From contig NZ_JAGGOK010000063.1 of NCBI RefSeq assembly GCF_018614615.1, positions 1 to 64,000 on the forward strand: 64,000 bases of DNA. The letters run 5' to 3'. Below are positions 40,524 through 52,998 of the stretch, in pieces; the stretch's first letter is position 1; every line of letters begins with the position of its first letter. A model generated the notes under the pieces. That model was not told where the DNA came from. It searched no databases and saw only the letters and a list, made by a program, of their open reading frames with translations. This DNA is from Streptomyces sp. ISL-100 (GTDB lineage: Bacteria > Actinomycetota > Actinomycetes > Streptomycetales > Streptomycetaceae). A program made the translations under genes and the position numbers.

Positions 40524-41126
40524 CTACCACCGCCCCGGCGGCGGCGCTGTCAGCTGGTCGGCCAGCCGGGACAGCCGGTCGCGGAACCGGCGGGGACCGC
40601 GCGGCGCCGGCAGGCTGTTCTCCCCGGCGGCCGCGCTCACCAGGTGCTGGACCGTGTCCAGGTCCACGTCCCCACTTCCTGGCACGGACAGCGCCTCGTG
40701 CGCCAGACCCCGGATCTCCCGGTCACCACCGTCCAGCGAGAGCACAGTCGCCCCGGCCCGCCGCGCGTCATGCACCCGCTCCAGCAACCCGGCCTCCGGC
40801 CGCTCCGGCGCCACCACGAGCAGCGTCTCGCCCCGCCCGGCCGCCTCGATCCTGCCGAGCCCCACCGACAGGTGCGCCGGCTCCCCGGGCCGCACCCGGT
40901 GGCGTACGAGCGTGGGGTTCAGTTCCGCGAGCCCGGACCAGGCCGCCTCGTCGACGAGATGCGCGGCCAGGTGCCAGGGCTCGTACGCCTCGGTTCCCAC
41001 CAGCAGCAGCCCACCACCCTGCGGCACGACGGAGGACCGCAGCGCCCCGGCGAACCGCCGCGTGGCCGGCAACCACTCGGTCCCGTCGAGGACTTCACGC
41101 AGCAGGGCGACACGTACGGCATCCAT
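40524..41126 (-). CDS. Conserved hypothetical protein (Rossmann-like)
   Basis: 200 residues. The start helix LLREVLDGTEWLPATRRFAG leads to repeated strands: GGGLLLVGTEAYEPWHLAAH, RGETLLVVAPERPEAGLLER and GATVLSLDGGDREIRGLAHE. The alternation resembles an SIS- or Rossmann-like nucleotide/sugar-phosphate fold, but no catalytic motif is seen. Common single-copy Streptomyces protein. Divergent from the NpdG gene by 92 bp. Confidence 0.6.
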   Translation of the reverse strand: MDAVRVALLREVLDGTEWLPATRRFAGALRSSVVPQGGGLLLVGTEAYEPWHLAAHLVDEAAWSGLAELNPTLVRHRVRPGEPAHLSVGLGRIEAAGRGETLLVVAPERPEAGLLERVHDARRAGATVLSLDGGDREIRGLAHEALSVPGSGDVDLDTVQHLVSAAAGENSLPAPRGPRRFRDRLSRLADQLTAPPPGRW

Positions 41127-41218
41127 GCGGCGGCATCCTGCCGTACGCCCACGCCGGCGGCAGGCGAATGCTCCCGCCTCACCCGTACGAGCGTGCTACC
41201 TGCAAGTAGGGTCGCCCC

Positions 41219-41935
41219 ATGACTTCCACTGACAACAGCACCGGCAGTGCGGCGAAGCCGGCCGCCAAGGATCCCTGGGACCTCCCCGACGTATCGGGCC
41301 TGGTCGTCGGCGTGCTCGGCGGGACCGGCGACCAGGGGCGCGGGCTCGCGTACCGCCTCGCACGGGCCGGCCAGAAGGTGATCATCGGCTCGCGCGCCGC
41401 CGAGCGCGCGCGGAGCGCCGCCGAGGAGCTGGGGCTCGGCATCGAGGGCGCGGACAACGCGGAGTGCGCCCGGCGCAGCGACATCGTGATCGTCGCGGTG
41501 CCGTGGGACGGCCACGCCAAGACGCTCGAAGCGCTGCGCGAGGAACTGAGCGGGAAGCTCGTCGTCGACTGCGTCAACCCGCTCGGCTTCGACAAGAAGG
41601 GCGCGTACGCCCTGAAGCCGGAAGAGGGCAGCGCCGCCGAACAGGCCGCCGCCCTGCTGCCGGACTCGCGGGTGACCGCCGCCTTCCACCACCTGTCGGC
41701 CGTCCTCCTCCAGGACCCGGCGATCGACGAAATCGACACCGATGTGATGGTGCTGGGCGAGGTCCGCGCCGACACCGACATCGTGCAGGCTCTGGCGGCC
41801 CGGATCCCCGGCATGCGCGGCGTCTTCGCGGGCCGGCTGCGCAATGCCCACCAGGTGGAGTCCCTGGTCGCCAACCTGATCTCGGTGAACCGCCGCTACA
41901 AGGCGCACGCGGGCCTGCGCGTGACCGACGTATAA
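41219..41935 (+). CDS. npdG: NADPH:coenzyme F420 oxidoreductase
   Basis: 238 residues. Transfers hydride between NADPH and the deazaflavin F420, supplying F420H2. Rossmann motif VVGVLGGTGDQGRGLAYRLA (29-48), GSRAAERARSAAEEL with the Ser/Arg NADPH pocket, DIVIVAVPWDGHAKTLEAL and VVDCVNPLGF, then HLSAVLL and RNAHQVESLVANLISVNRRYK are all typical of FNO/NpdG. The window also encodes a probable F420 user (58724). Confidence 0.92.
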   Translation: MTSTDNSTGSAAKPAAKDPWDLPDVSGLVVGVLGGTGDQGRGLAYRLARAGQKVIIGSRAAERARSAAEELGLGIEGADNAECARRSDIVIVAVPWDGHAKTLEALREELSGKLVVDCVNPLGFDKKGAYALKPEEGSAAEQAAALLPDSRVTAAFHHLSAVLLQDPAIDEIDTDVMVLGEVRADTDIVQALAARIPGMRGVFAGRLRNAHQVESLVANLISVNRRYKAHAGLRVTDV

Positions 41936-41999
41936 GCACGATCGGGGCATGGGGGACACTGGACCGCAAGCATTCTCACCCGGACAGGAGCCGACCCCC

Positions 42000-42188
42000 A
42001 TGCCCCGCCTCGCTCTGTACGCCCTCCTTGTCTGCGTCCTCGCCGTGGCCGCCGCGGTGGTGTCCTTCGTCCAGGGCCACTGGCTCGGGGTCGTCTGGAT
42101 CCTGCTGGCCGGCGTCGCCTCCAACATGGCCTGGTACTACGTGCGCAAGGCGAAGGCCGACCGCGAGACCCGGCCCGTCACGGGCTGA
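42000..42188 (+). CDS. Small two-TM protein, 62 aa
   Basis: ATG 42000 has AGGAG 9 bases upstream. Two hydrophobic segments (LALYALLVCVLAVAAAVVSF and WLGVVWILLAGVASNMAWYY) end in a basic tail KAKADRE. Sixty-five bp after npdG on the same strand, probably co-transcribed. Widely seen in Streptomyces; role unknown. Confidence 0.7.
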   Translation: MPRLALYALLVCVLAVAAAVVSFVQGHWLGVVWILLAGVASNMAWYYVRKAKADRETRPVTG

Positions 42189-42969
42189 CCGGCGCGATCT
42201 CCGGCTCGCCCTCCCAGAACTGGTAGAACTCCCGGCCGGTCCTCCAGTCGTCGACCCCCAGGCCGCGCAGCACGGCGTCGACCGCGTCGAAGAAGAGCCC
42301 GCCGACCTCGGGAATCCACAGCACGGCGAAGATCAGCAGCAGCCCGAACGGTGCGAGCGGCTCGACCTGGCGGCGGATCTTGTACGAGAGCCAGGGCTCG
42401 ATCACGCCGTAACCGTCGAGCCCCGGTACCGGCAGGAAGTTCAGGATCGCGGCCGTGACCTGGAGCAGCGCGAGGAACGCGAGCGCGTAACGGAACACGT
42501 CCGGGACGCCGGCCAGCGCGTCCAGCCAGAACGGCGCGGTGCACACGATCGCGAACAGCACATTGGTCAGCGGCCCCGCCGCCGAGATGAGGCTGTGCTT
42601 CCAGCGGCCCTGGATGCGGCCCCGCTCGATGAAGACCGCGCCGCCCGGCAGGCCGATGCCGCCCATGATCACAAAGAGCACCGGCAGCACAATGCTCAGC
42701 AACGCATGCGTGTATTTGAGTGGATTAAGGGTCAAATATCCTTTCGCGCTGACGGAGATGTCGCCGCTGTGGAGGGCGGTGCGGGCGTGCGCGTACTCGT
42801 GCAGACACAGCGAGACGATCCACGCGGACGTGACGAAGAGGAAGACGGCGAACCCGGTACTCGCCGAGAACTCCGTCCACACTGCCCAGCCGGAGACCGC
42901 CATGACGGCGACGATTCCCAGGAAGACGGGACTGATCCGCCGGTCACGGCGGGTGAGGGCGGTGGTCAT
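42178..42969 (-). CDS. Site-2 protease family (M50) intramembrane metalloprotease
   Basis: 263 residues, about six membrane helices. Active site SLCLHEYAHARTALHSGD (HExxH at about 55-59) and NFLPVPGLDGYGVIEPW (Asp ligand at about 196). FIERGRIQGRWKHSLISAAG is the loop between. Lacks a PDZ or CBS domain, so it is the minimal group of S2P proteins. The target, usually a membrane anti-sigma or regulator, is unknown. Its stop overlaps the end of the 42000 gene. Confidence 0.88.
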   Translation of the reverse strand: MTTALTRRDRRISPVFLGIVAVMAVSGWAVWTEFSASTGFAVFLFVTSAWIVSLCLHEYAHARTALHSGDISVSAKGYLTLNPLKYTHALLSIVLPVLFVIMGGIGLPGGAVFIERGRIQGRWKHSLISAAGPLTNVLFAIVCTAPFWLDALAGVPDVFRYALAFLALLQVTAAILNFLPVPGLDGYGVIEPWLSYKIRRQVEPLAPFGLLLIFAVLWIPEVGGLFFDAVDAVLRGLGVDDWRTGREFYQFWEGEPEIAPVSP

Positions 42970-43050
42970 GGGCGGGGCTCCAGGGATGGAGGACGGCAGG
43001 ACTACGAAAACGTCTCGCGCGGCAACGGTAGTTCCGGCAAAGCTGGATCC

Positions 43051-43449
43051 ATGGCGCTCTGGAGAATGAAGTACGACGACTGGCAGATGGAATGCTGCGG
43101 CGAACCGTTCTCCGTCGGCGACGAAGTGCGGTGGCGGCTGGCGCTGCGGGGGCCGGACGAGGGGGCGCGGCGCCCCGGCCTCACCGCCCTGTACGCCGGA
43201 GAGCCGGTCACTCACCCGGTCGGACTTCTCGCCGTGGAGACCCACGGACCGGGACAGGGCGGGTCGCGTACGTACGAGCCGGTGGCGGGGGAGCGATGGC
43301 TGCGGGCGGTCGGCACCTGCCCCAAATGGTTCAGCAACGAGACGCGGCCGGACCGCCGGGGTCGCGGCTACCGGCGCGACGAGACCGGGGTCCTGGTCGA
43401 GTTGGAGACGCCCGGCGGCGCGTCGTCGCCCGCGCGTCCCGGAGAATAG
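43051..43449 (+). CDS. DUF6578-like protein
   Basis: 132 residues. MALWRMKYDDWQMECCGEPF then GDEVRWRLALRGPD opens a beta-rich domain; two adjacent Cys at 16-17 and TCPKWFSNETR near the end may bind metal. Similar small proteins (MxVWxxDWQMECCGxPFxVG) are common in Streptomyces. It ends 5 bp before the SARP regulator gene and is likely co-transcribed with it. Confidence 0.65.
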   Translation: MALWRMKYDDWQMECCGEPFSVGDEVRWRLALRGPDEGARRPGLTALYAGEPVTHPVGLLAVETHGPGQGGSRTYEPVAGERWLRAVGTCPKWFSNETRPDRRGRGYRRDETGVLVELETPGGASSPARPGE

Positions 43450-43454
43450 AGCGG

Positions 43455-46971
<3,517 letters not shown>

Positions 46972-46982
<11 letters not shown>

Positions 46983-47826
46983 TGCGGAACTTCGAGATCG
47001 CCAGCGGCGCCGTCACGAGCGTGATGGCCACGGCCCACCCCACCACCATCCATACATCGCGGGCGACAGGTCCGCCGAGGAACAGCCCCCGCGCCGCGTC
47101 GGCGAGGCTCGACAGCGGGTTGTAGTCGGTGAAGGTCCGGAGCCAGCCCGGCATCGTCGACGGCGGGGTGAAGATCGAGGACCCGAACTGCAGCGGCATC
47201 AGCACGAGCATCGCCATCCCCTGCACGGCCTGCGCCGTCTTCACGGACAGCCCGATCAGGATGAAGATCCACATCAGCGAGGCGCCGAAGAGGAGCGAGA
47301 GCCCGATCGCGCCCAGCACGTGCAGCGGGGACGTCTCGACCGACAGACCCAGCACGAAGCCCACGGCCAGCAGGATCGCGAACGCGACCATCATCCGGCC
47401 GACCTCGACGACGATCTTCGCTATGAGGACGGAGGACCGGGCGATCGGCATCGTACGGAACCGGTCCATGACCCCCTTCTGGAAGTCCTCGTTGATGCCG
47501 GTGCCGACCGCCATGGAGACGTTCAGGCCCATCATCGCCATCAGACCGGGGACCAGATAGCTGACGTACTCGTCCTGCTTGCCATTGCCCGCGACCGCGC
47601 CACCGAAGACGAAGGTGAACAGCAGCGTGAAGACGATCGGCATCAGCAGCACGTCGAACATCGACTGCGGGTCCTGCTTGATCTGCAGGGTGTTGCGGCG
47701 GGCGAGCGCGCCGATGTGCCGCAGATTGGCCCGCAGACCGATCCGCCCTTCGCCGTCGTGCGCCTTCGCGGGCGGGGGCACGGGCGTCGGCGTCGCCGTC
47801 GGTGTCACTGTCGTCGCCGCGCTCAT
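46972..47826 (-). CDS. ABC-2 type transporter permease (DrrB-like)
   Basis: 284 residues. Six helices; conserved features include NTLQIKQDPQSMFDVLLMPI, VFTLLFTFVFGGA, LVPGLMAMMGLNVSMAVGTG and RFRTMPIARSSVLIAKIVVE (the ABC-2 signature RxxPxxR), then LQFGSSIFTPPSTMPGWLRT and NPLSSLADAARGLFLGG. Start overlaps the ATPase stop by 4 bp. It would export an antibiotic-like or lipid substrate. Its 3' end overlaps the SARP gene end by 11 bp. Confidence 0.92.
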
Positions 47827-48863
47827 GCCGCGACCTCCTCATGCTTGTTGTCGGCGGGGGATTCGACGGCCTCGGACGTCGCCTCGCTCGTCTTCTCGCC
47901 CGTGATGGCCAGGAACACCTCGTCCAGGCTGGGCAGATGGGTCCCTATGTGCGCGATCCCGAAGCCGCGCGCGCCCAGCAGCCCCACGACCGCGGTCAGT
48001 TGCTCGTCGCTGAGGATCGGTACGTACAACAGACCTTCACCGGCATCGACCTTCGCCCCCGCGATGCCGTCGAGCCCCGCCTCAGCCAGCGCCTGCGCCA
48101 TGGCAGGCAGGAGAGCCGGGTCGGCCGGACGGACCTCGAGCGTGCGGCCGCCGACCTTGGCCTTGAGCTCGTCGACCTTGCCGCCCGCGATGACACGGCC
48201 GCGGTCGATGACTGTCAGCTCGCTCGCGAGCTGCTCGGCCTCCTCCATGTACTGGGTGGTGAGCAGGACGGTGACCCCCTCGCCCACCATCCGCTTCACC
48301 TCGTCCCACACTTCGTTGCGGGTACGGGGGTCGAGCCCGGTCGTCGGCTCGTCCAGGTAGAGCACGGCGGGCTGCCCGATCATCGAAGCCGCCAGGTCCA
48401 GGCGCCGCCGCATGCCGCCGGAGTACTGCATCACCGGCTTCTTCGCGGCCTCGGTGAGCGAGAACCGCTCCAGCAGCTCGTCCGAGCGCCGGCGCGCGTC
48501 CTTGCGGGACAGATCGAGCAGCCGCCCGATCATGTAGAGGTTCTCCCAGCCGGCGAGCTTTTCGTCGACCGAGGCGTACTGCCCGGTCAGGCCTATGGTG
48601 CGGCGAAGCTGCCGGGGCTGCTTCACCACGTCGTACCCGGCCACGACGGCCGTTCCGGCATCAGGGTGGACCAGGGTGGACAGGCAGCGTACGAGAGTGG
48701 TCTTGCCGGCGCCGTTGGGCCCGAGGACACCGAGCACGGTGCCTTCCCGTACGTCCAGGTCCACGCCGTCCAGTGCCTTGGTCTCGCCGTAGTGCTTGAC
48801 CAGTCCCCTTACCTCGACGGCGTTGGCCGCGCCGCCTGTGGGGTTCTTGTCGAATCGCGTCAT
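47823..48863 (-). CDS. ABC transporter ATP-binding protein (DrrA-like)
   Basis: 346 residues from the ATG at 48863. Walker A GVLGPNGAGKTTLVRCL, Q-loop TIGLTGQYASVDEKLAG (the DrrA GQxxxVDexLtG hallmark), signature MQYSGGMRRRLDLAASM, Walker B AVLYLDEPTTGLDPRTRNEV and H-loop-like VLLTTQYMEEAEQ. C-terminal extension (LEVRPADPALLPAM, GTHLPSLDEVFLAITG) of the DrrA regulatory domain. Partner of the coupled permease; together a daunorubicin-resistance-type exporter. Confidence 0.95.
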   Translation of the reverse strand: MTRFDKNPTGGAANAVEVRGLVKHYGETKALDGVDLDVREGTVLGVLGPNGAGKTTLVRCLSTLVHPDAGTAVVAGYDVVKQPRQLRRTIGLTGQYASVDEKLAGWENLYMIGRLLDLSRKDARRRSDELLERFSLTEAAKKPVMQYSGGMRRRLDLAASMIGQPAVLYLDEPTTGLDPRTRNEVWDEVKRMVGEGVTVLLTTQYMEEAEQLASELTVIDRGRVIAGGKVDELKAKVGGRTLEVRPADPALLPAMAQALAEAGLDGIAGAKVDAGEGLLYVPILSDEQLTAVVGLLGARGFGIAHIGTHLPSLDEVFLAITGEKTSEATSEAVESPADNKHEEVAA

Positions 48864-48910
48864 GCCGACTATGAGAGCAGCCGCCACTGACAACGCACCG
48901 ACATCACACC

Positions 48911-48945
48911 GACAGCCCGCCGATGGGGGATGTCGGCGGGCTGTC
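48911..48945. terminator. Strong hairpin terminator after panB
   Basis: GACAGCCCGCCGA and TCGGCGGGCTGTC with a 9-base loop GATGGGGGATG-type: 13-bp stem. Lies 30 bp past the panB stop (minus strand) and just upstream of the ABC operon. Confidence 0.85.
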
Positions 48946-48974
48946 TTGTGGTGCGGCAGTGGCTCTGTTACTGA

Positions 48975-49844
48975 CTAGTGGAAGGTGTGCTCCTCCTGCG
49001 GGAACGTTCCGCCGACGACATCACCGGCGAACGCCTTCGCCGCGTCCCCGAGGGTCTGCCGCAGGTTCGCGTACTGCTTCGTGAAGCGCGGCACCTTGCC
49101 GCCCGTCAGCCCCGCCATGTCGGTCCACACAAGCACCTGCGCGTCCGTGTCCGGACCCGCGCCGATGCCGACCGTCGGAATGTGCAGCGAGCGTGTCACC
49201 TCGGCGGCCAGCTCGGCCGGTACGAGTTCCAGCACGACCGCGAAGGCACCCGCGTCCTGCGCCGCCTTCGCGTCCCGGAGCAGCTGGTGCGCGGCCTCGT
49301 CGCTGCGCCCCTGAACCCGGTAGCCCATGGTGTTGACGGACTGCGGCGTCAGGCCGAGGTGCGACATGACCGGGATGCCGGCCTTCACCAGCAGCTCGGT
49401 CTGGGCGTGCGAGCGCTCGCCGCCCTCCAGCTTCACCGCTCCCACGCCCGCGTCCTTGATCAGCCGGGTCGCGTTGCGCAGGGCCTGCACCGGGCCTTCC
49501 TGGTACGAGCCGAAGGGCAGGTCGCCGACGATGAGGGCGCGCTTCGTGCCCCGTACGACAGCGGCGGACAGCAGGGTCATCTCGTCCATCGTGACGGGCA
49601 CGGTGGTCTCGTAACCGAGATGGCAGTTCCCCATGGAGTCACCGACGAGCATGACCGGAATCCCGGCCTCGTCGAAAACGGACGCGGTCATCGCGTCGTA
49701 CGCGGTGAGCATGGGCCACTTCTCGCCCCGCTCCTTGGCGGCGGCGATGTCGTGGACGGTGATGCGGCGAGTGCCCTTGCCGCCGTACAGCGCCTTGCTG
49801 CTGTCGGCGGATGTCGGGTGGGCAGCCTGAAGCGTCATGGCCAA
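48975..49844 (-). CDS. panB: 3-methyl-2-oxobutanoate hydroxymethyltransferase
   Basis: First step of pantothenate (CoA) synthesis: ketopantoate from alpha-ketoisovalerate and methylene-tetrahydrofolate. 289 residues, or 287 from the second ATG. Visible family blocks: RITVHDIAAAKERGEKWPML, VMLVGDSMGNCHLGYETTVP (Mg-binding Asp), VGDLPFGSY, GVGAVKLEGGERSHAQTELL (with the Lys/Glu), PVMSHLGLTPQSVNTMGYRV, LELVPAELAAEVTRSLHIPT and VGIGAGPDTDAQVLVW. Monocistronic. Confidence 0.97.
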   Translation of the reverse strand: MAMTLQAAHPTSADSSKALYGGKGTRRITVHDIAAAKERGEKWPMLTAYDAMTASVFDEAGIPVMLVGDSMGNCHLGYETTVPVTMDEMTLLSAAVVRGTKRALIVGDLPFGSYQEGPVQALRNATRLIKDAGVGAVKLEGGERSHAQTELLVKAGIPVMSHLGLTPQSVNTMGYRVQGRSDEAAHQLLRDAKAAQDAGAFAVVLELVPAELAAEVTRSLHIPTVGIGAGPDTDAQVLVWTDMAGLTGGKVPRFTKQYANLRQTLGDAAKAFAGDVVGGTFPQEEHTFH

Positions 49845-50141
49845 CGGCTCCTTCGAAATCTCGAGGCGCCCTGACGGCGTCCCCGGACCACGTACATGGT
49901 GGCATCCTGGCGGTGCTCACGGGAAGTGGGGGCCCATAGCGGTCCGCACACACTGGCTTGTTTGTGCGCGTTTCGTCACAGGGGCCGCCCGACGCGCCCG
50001 AACCGGAACCCCGCTCGCCGCGCCTTCGTCCTCGTGGCAGTACGGCCGTGGTGTTTCGACGGCCGGGAAAGACACCGGCCATCCCCTAGGGTCAGACGGC
50101 GGGGCGGTGTGCACGGCAAGGCAGTCAGTGAGGGCAGCGGA

Positions 50142-51164
50142 ATGGCGCAGGCGTACATGACGGACACAGGGAACGGCAGCTCAGGGCCTGAGCGTTCCGG
50201 ATCCCGCCTCCGGCGCCGCCTCGAAAGCCTGCGTCACGACCGCGGCATCTGGCGCCGCGGCATCCTCCTTGCCCTCTGCGCGGTCCTGCTCACACTGCTG
50301 ATGGTCTTCCACGCGGAGATCCCCAACACGATCGGCAACCTCGGCAGCCTCACCGAGACCTTCCTCCCGTGGCTCGGCGTGGGTATTCCGCTTCTCCTGA
50401 TCGCCGCCCTGCTGCGCCGCTCGGCGACCGCGCTGGTCGCGCTGCTGCTGCCTGCAATCGTCTGGCTGAATCTTTTCGGCGGCCTGCTCACCGACAAGGC
50501 GGGCCCCGGCGGCAACCTCACGGTCGCCACCCACAACGTCAAGGCCGACAATGCCGACCCCGCGGGTACGGCCCGCAAGCTGGCCGATTCGGGCACGGAC
50601 GTGGTGGCGCTGCAGGAGCTCAAGGCGAGCGAGGTGCCGACCTACGAGAGCACCCTGTCCGGTACGTACAAGTACCACTCGGTGCAGGGCACGGTCGGCC
50701 TGTGGAGCAAGTACCCGATGACCGACACCGGCCCCGTGGACATCAAGATGGGCTGGACGCGCGCGATGCGCTCGACGGTGGCGACCCCGGCGGGCGACGT
50801 CGCGGTGTACGTCGCCCACCTCCCCTCGGTACGGGTGAAGGTCAACGCCGGTTTCACGGCCGGGCAGCGCGACGACAGCGCGGACGCGCTGGGCGAGGCG
50901 ATCGCCCGTGAGCCGCTCGGCAAGGTGGCCCTCCTCGGCGATCTGAACGGCACCATGAACGACCGTGCGCTGAACGCCGTCACCTCGCAGATGCGGTCCA
51001 CGCAGGGCGCGGCGGGCGACGGCTTCGGCTTCAGCTGGCCGGCGTCGTTCCCGATGGCGCGGATCGACCAGATCATGGTGAAGGGGATCAACCCGGTGTC
51101 GTCGTGGGCACTGCCGGCGACGGGCAGCGATCACCTTCCGATCGCGGCGCGAGTCGAGATCTGA
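50142..51164 (+). CDS. Membrane-anchored endonuclease/exonuclease/phosphatase family protein
   Basis: 340 residues from the ATG at 50142. Three hydrophobic helices in the first 120 (RRGILLALCAVLLTLLMVFH, WLGVGIPLLLIAALLRRS, ALVALLLPAIVWLNLFG). The EEP domain follows: LTVATHNVKADNADPAGTAR, DVVALQELKASEV (catalytic Glu), VYVAHLPSVRVKVNAGFTAG, VALLGDLNGTMNDRALNAVT and ATGSDHLPIAARVEI (SDHxP). The domain probably faces outside. Could be a phosphodiesterase, nuclease or lipid phosphatase; family members are often named vancomycin-resistance-associated or just EEP. Confidence 0.88.
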   Translation: MAQAYMTDTGNGSSGPERSGSRLRRRLESLRHDRGIWRRGILLALCAVLLTLLMVFHAEIPNTIGNLGSLTETFLPWLGVGIPLLLIAALLRRSATALVALLLPAIVWLNLFGGLLTDKAGPGGNLTVATHNVKADNADPAGTARKLADSGTDVVALQELKASEVPTYESTLSGTYKYHSVQGTVGLWSKYPMTDTGPVDIKMGWTRAMRSTVATPAGDVAVYVAHLPSVRVKVNAGFTAGQRDDSADALGEAIAREPLGKVALLGDLNGTMNDRALNAVTSQMRSTQGAAGDGFGFSWPASFPMARIDQIMVKGINPVSSWALPATGSDHLPIAARVEI

Positions 51165-51300
51165 CGCGCGCACGCCCTCTCGCAACCCCGCGTTTACGTC
51201 GCGGAACATTTCACCTGAGAGACTTTGTTCAGTACGGGAACGTACTCATGCGCACTCGCACGTACTCGTGTACTCCCCCCGCCCACGGAAAAGGTCTCCC

Positions 51301-52527
51301 ATGCCCCGGCCGCCCCGGCCCGTAGCCCTGTTCGCCCTCGCCGTCAGCGCCTTCGGCATCGGCACCACCGAGTTCGTGATGATGGGCCTGCTGCCCAATG
51401 TCGCGGACGATCTGAGCACCTCGGTACCGAGCGCGGGCTACCTGGTCTCGGCGTACGCCATCGGCGTGGTGATCGGCGCCCCGCTGCTCACCGCGCTCGG
51501 CTCGCGCATCCCGCGCAAGCGCATGCTCCTGCTCCTGATGGCCCTCTTCACGGTCGGCAACCTGGCCTCGGCGCTGGCGCCCGGTTTCGGCTGGCTCGTG
51601 GCGGGGCGGGTGCTCGCCGGGCTGCCGCACGGGGCGTTCTTCGGGGTCGGCGCGGTGGTCGCGGCGCGGCTGGTCGCGGACGGGCGGCAGGCGCGGGCCG
51701 TCGCGACGATGTTCCTGGGCCTTACGGTCGCCAACATCGTCGGCGTACCGGCGGCCACGCTGCTCGGCCAGCACCTCGGCTGGCGGGCGACCTTCCTGGT
51801 GGTGGCGGCGATCGGGCTGGTCGCGATGGCGGCGCTGGCCCGCCTGGTCCCGTACGTCCCGCTCGACTCGCGGCAGAGCGTCGGCCGCGAACTGCGCACC
51901 CTCGGCAACCGCCAGGTCCTGCTCGGCCTGCTCACCGCAGTCTTCGGCTTCGCCGGAGTCTTCGCGGTCTACTCCTACCTCGCCTCGATGACGACCGAGG
52001 TCATGGGCTTCGGCGAGTCCTCGGTGACGGTCGTCCTGGCCCTCTTCGGCATCGGAATGACGCTGGGCGCATTGGCAGCGGGCCCGCTGACCGACCGCGC
52101 GCTTCGTCCCACCCTCTACGGCTCACTGGCCGCGCTGGCGGTGGTCCTGGTGGCGTTCAACTACACGGCGCATGTGCGGTGGGCGGCGCTGGTCACAGTG
52201 GTCGTGCTGGGCGCGGTCGGCTTCATGACCACTACCCCGCTCCAGATGCTGGTCATGAACAAGGCCAAGGACGCGCCCACGCTGGCGTCGGCCTCCAACC
52301 ACTCGGCGTTCAACCTCGCCAACGCGGGCGGCGCGTGGCTCGCCGGCGTGGCGATCACGGCGGGCTGGGGCTGGATGTCCCCGGCGCTGGTGGGAGCGGT
52401 ACTGGCGGCGGCGGGCCTGGGCATCGCGGTCACGGCGGGGCTGCTGGACCGGACCCCGGAGCCGTCCCGCTCCCGCGTGGTCGCCTCCGGCGCGACGCGC
52501 GAACCGGCTCGGGACACGGTGGCGTGA
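51301..52527 (+). CDS. MFS transporter, DHA1 drug efflux type
   Basis: 408 residues from the ATG at 51301. ALFALAVSAFGIGTTEFVMM and GLLPNVADDLSTSVPSAGYL are hallmarks of AraJ/Cml-type MFS exporters; then ALGSRIPRKRMLLLLMALFT (motif A), GRVLAGLPHGAFFGVGAVVA and VGVPAATLLGQHLGWRATFL (motif C). Likely exports chloramphenicol-like drugs or sugars. Upstream 51165-51300 has a direct repeat CGTACTC. Confidence 0.88.
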   Translation: MPRPPRPVALFALAVSAFGIGTTEFVMMGLLPNVADDLSTSVPSAGYLVSAYAIGVVIGAPLLTALGSRIPRKRMLLLLMALFTVGNLASALAPGFGWLVAGRVLAGLPHGAFFGVGAVVAARLVADGRQARAVATMFLGLTVANIVGVPAATLLGQHLGWRATFLVVAAIGLVAMAALARLVPYVPLDSRQSVGRELRTLGNRQVLLGLLTAVFGFAGVFAVYSYLASMTTEVMGFGESSVTVVLALFGIGMTLGALAAGPLTDRALRPTLYGSLAALAVVLVAFNYTAHVRWAALVTVVVLGAVGFMTTTPLQMLVMNKAKDAPTLASASNHSAFNLANAGGAWLAGVAITAGWGWMSPALVGAVLAAAGLGIAVTAGLLDRTPEPSRSRVVASGATREPARDTVA

Positions 52528-52998
52528 CGGCAGCGTGTTCCGCTGGGGCTCGGCCCCAGACGCATGTCCTCAAACGCCGGACGGGCTGAAAACCGCCGCA
52601 CGGAACGTGCAGCCAGGCCGGCGGAGGCGCGGCCCTGAGGGGACGCCCGGCGGTGCTGTGCGGCAAGCTCAGCCCTGCGGGCGAGCCCCAGCCATGCCGG
52701 CCAAGCGCCGCAATCAAGCCCGTCCGGATGGCGTCTGTGCGGTCCGGGGTCTGGGGCCTGCCCCAGTTCGGGAAGGGGCGGGTAGGGGAAAGCCCGCCGC
52801 AGGCGCCCCACCTCGCGCACCCGGCCCACCTCTTGTCGCGCGGACCTGCGCCGTACGGACCGGCGTCGTACGGGCCCAGCGCACACGGACCCGCGTCACC
52901 GGACCCGCGTCACCGGACCCGCGTCGTACGGACCCGCGTCGTACGGACCCGCGTCGTATGGGCCCATCGCACACGGACCCGCGCCACGCGCCCCCGCG
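52528..52998. repeat. Repeat-rich intergenic region with tandem 14/15-bp units
   Basis: About 470 bp without a gene. CAAACGCCGGACGGGCT (52571-52587) and an inverted relative AATCAAGCCCGTCCGGATGGCG (52712-52733) are a dispersed Streptomyces-type intergenic repeat. An interspersed repeat copy is at 52769-52805. From about 52850 to 52985 a tandem of GGACCCGCGTCAC(C) and GGACCCGCGTCGTAC units runs with minor changes, ending at the nadE 3' end. Confidence 0.75.
52769..52805. repeat. Streptomyces-type interspersed repeat (copy 2)
   Basis: CGGGAAGGGGCGGG, then TAGGGGAAAGCCCGCCGCAGGCG, matching 40458-40495 apart from a few changes. Both copies are preceded by GGGGTCTGGGGC within 40-80 bp. Confidence 0.6.
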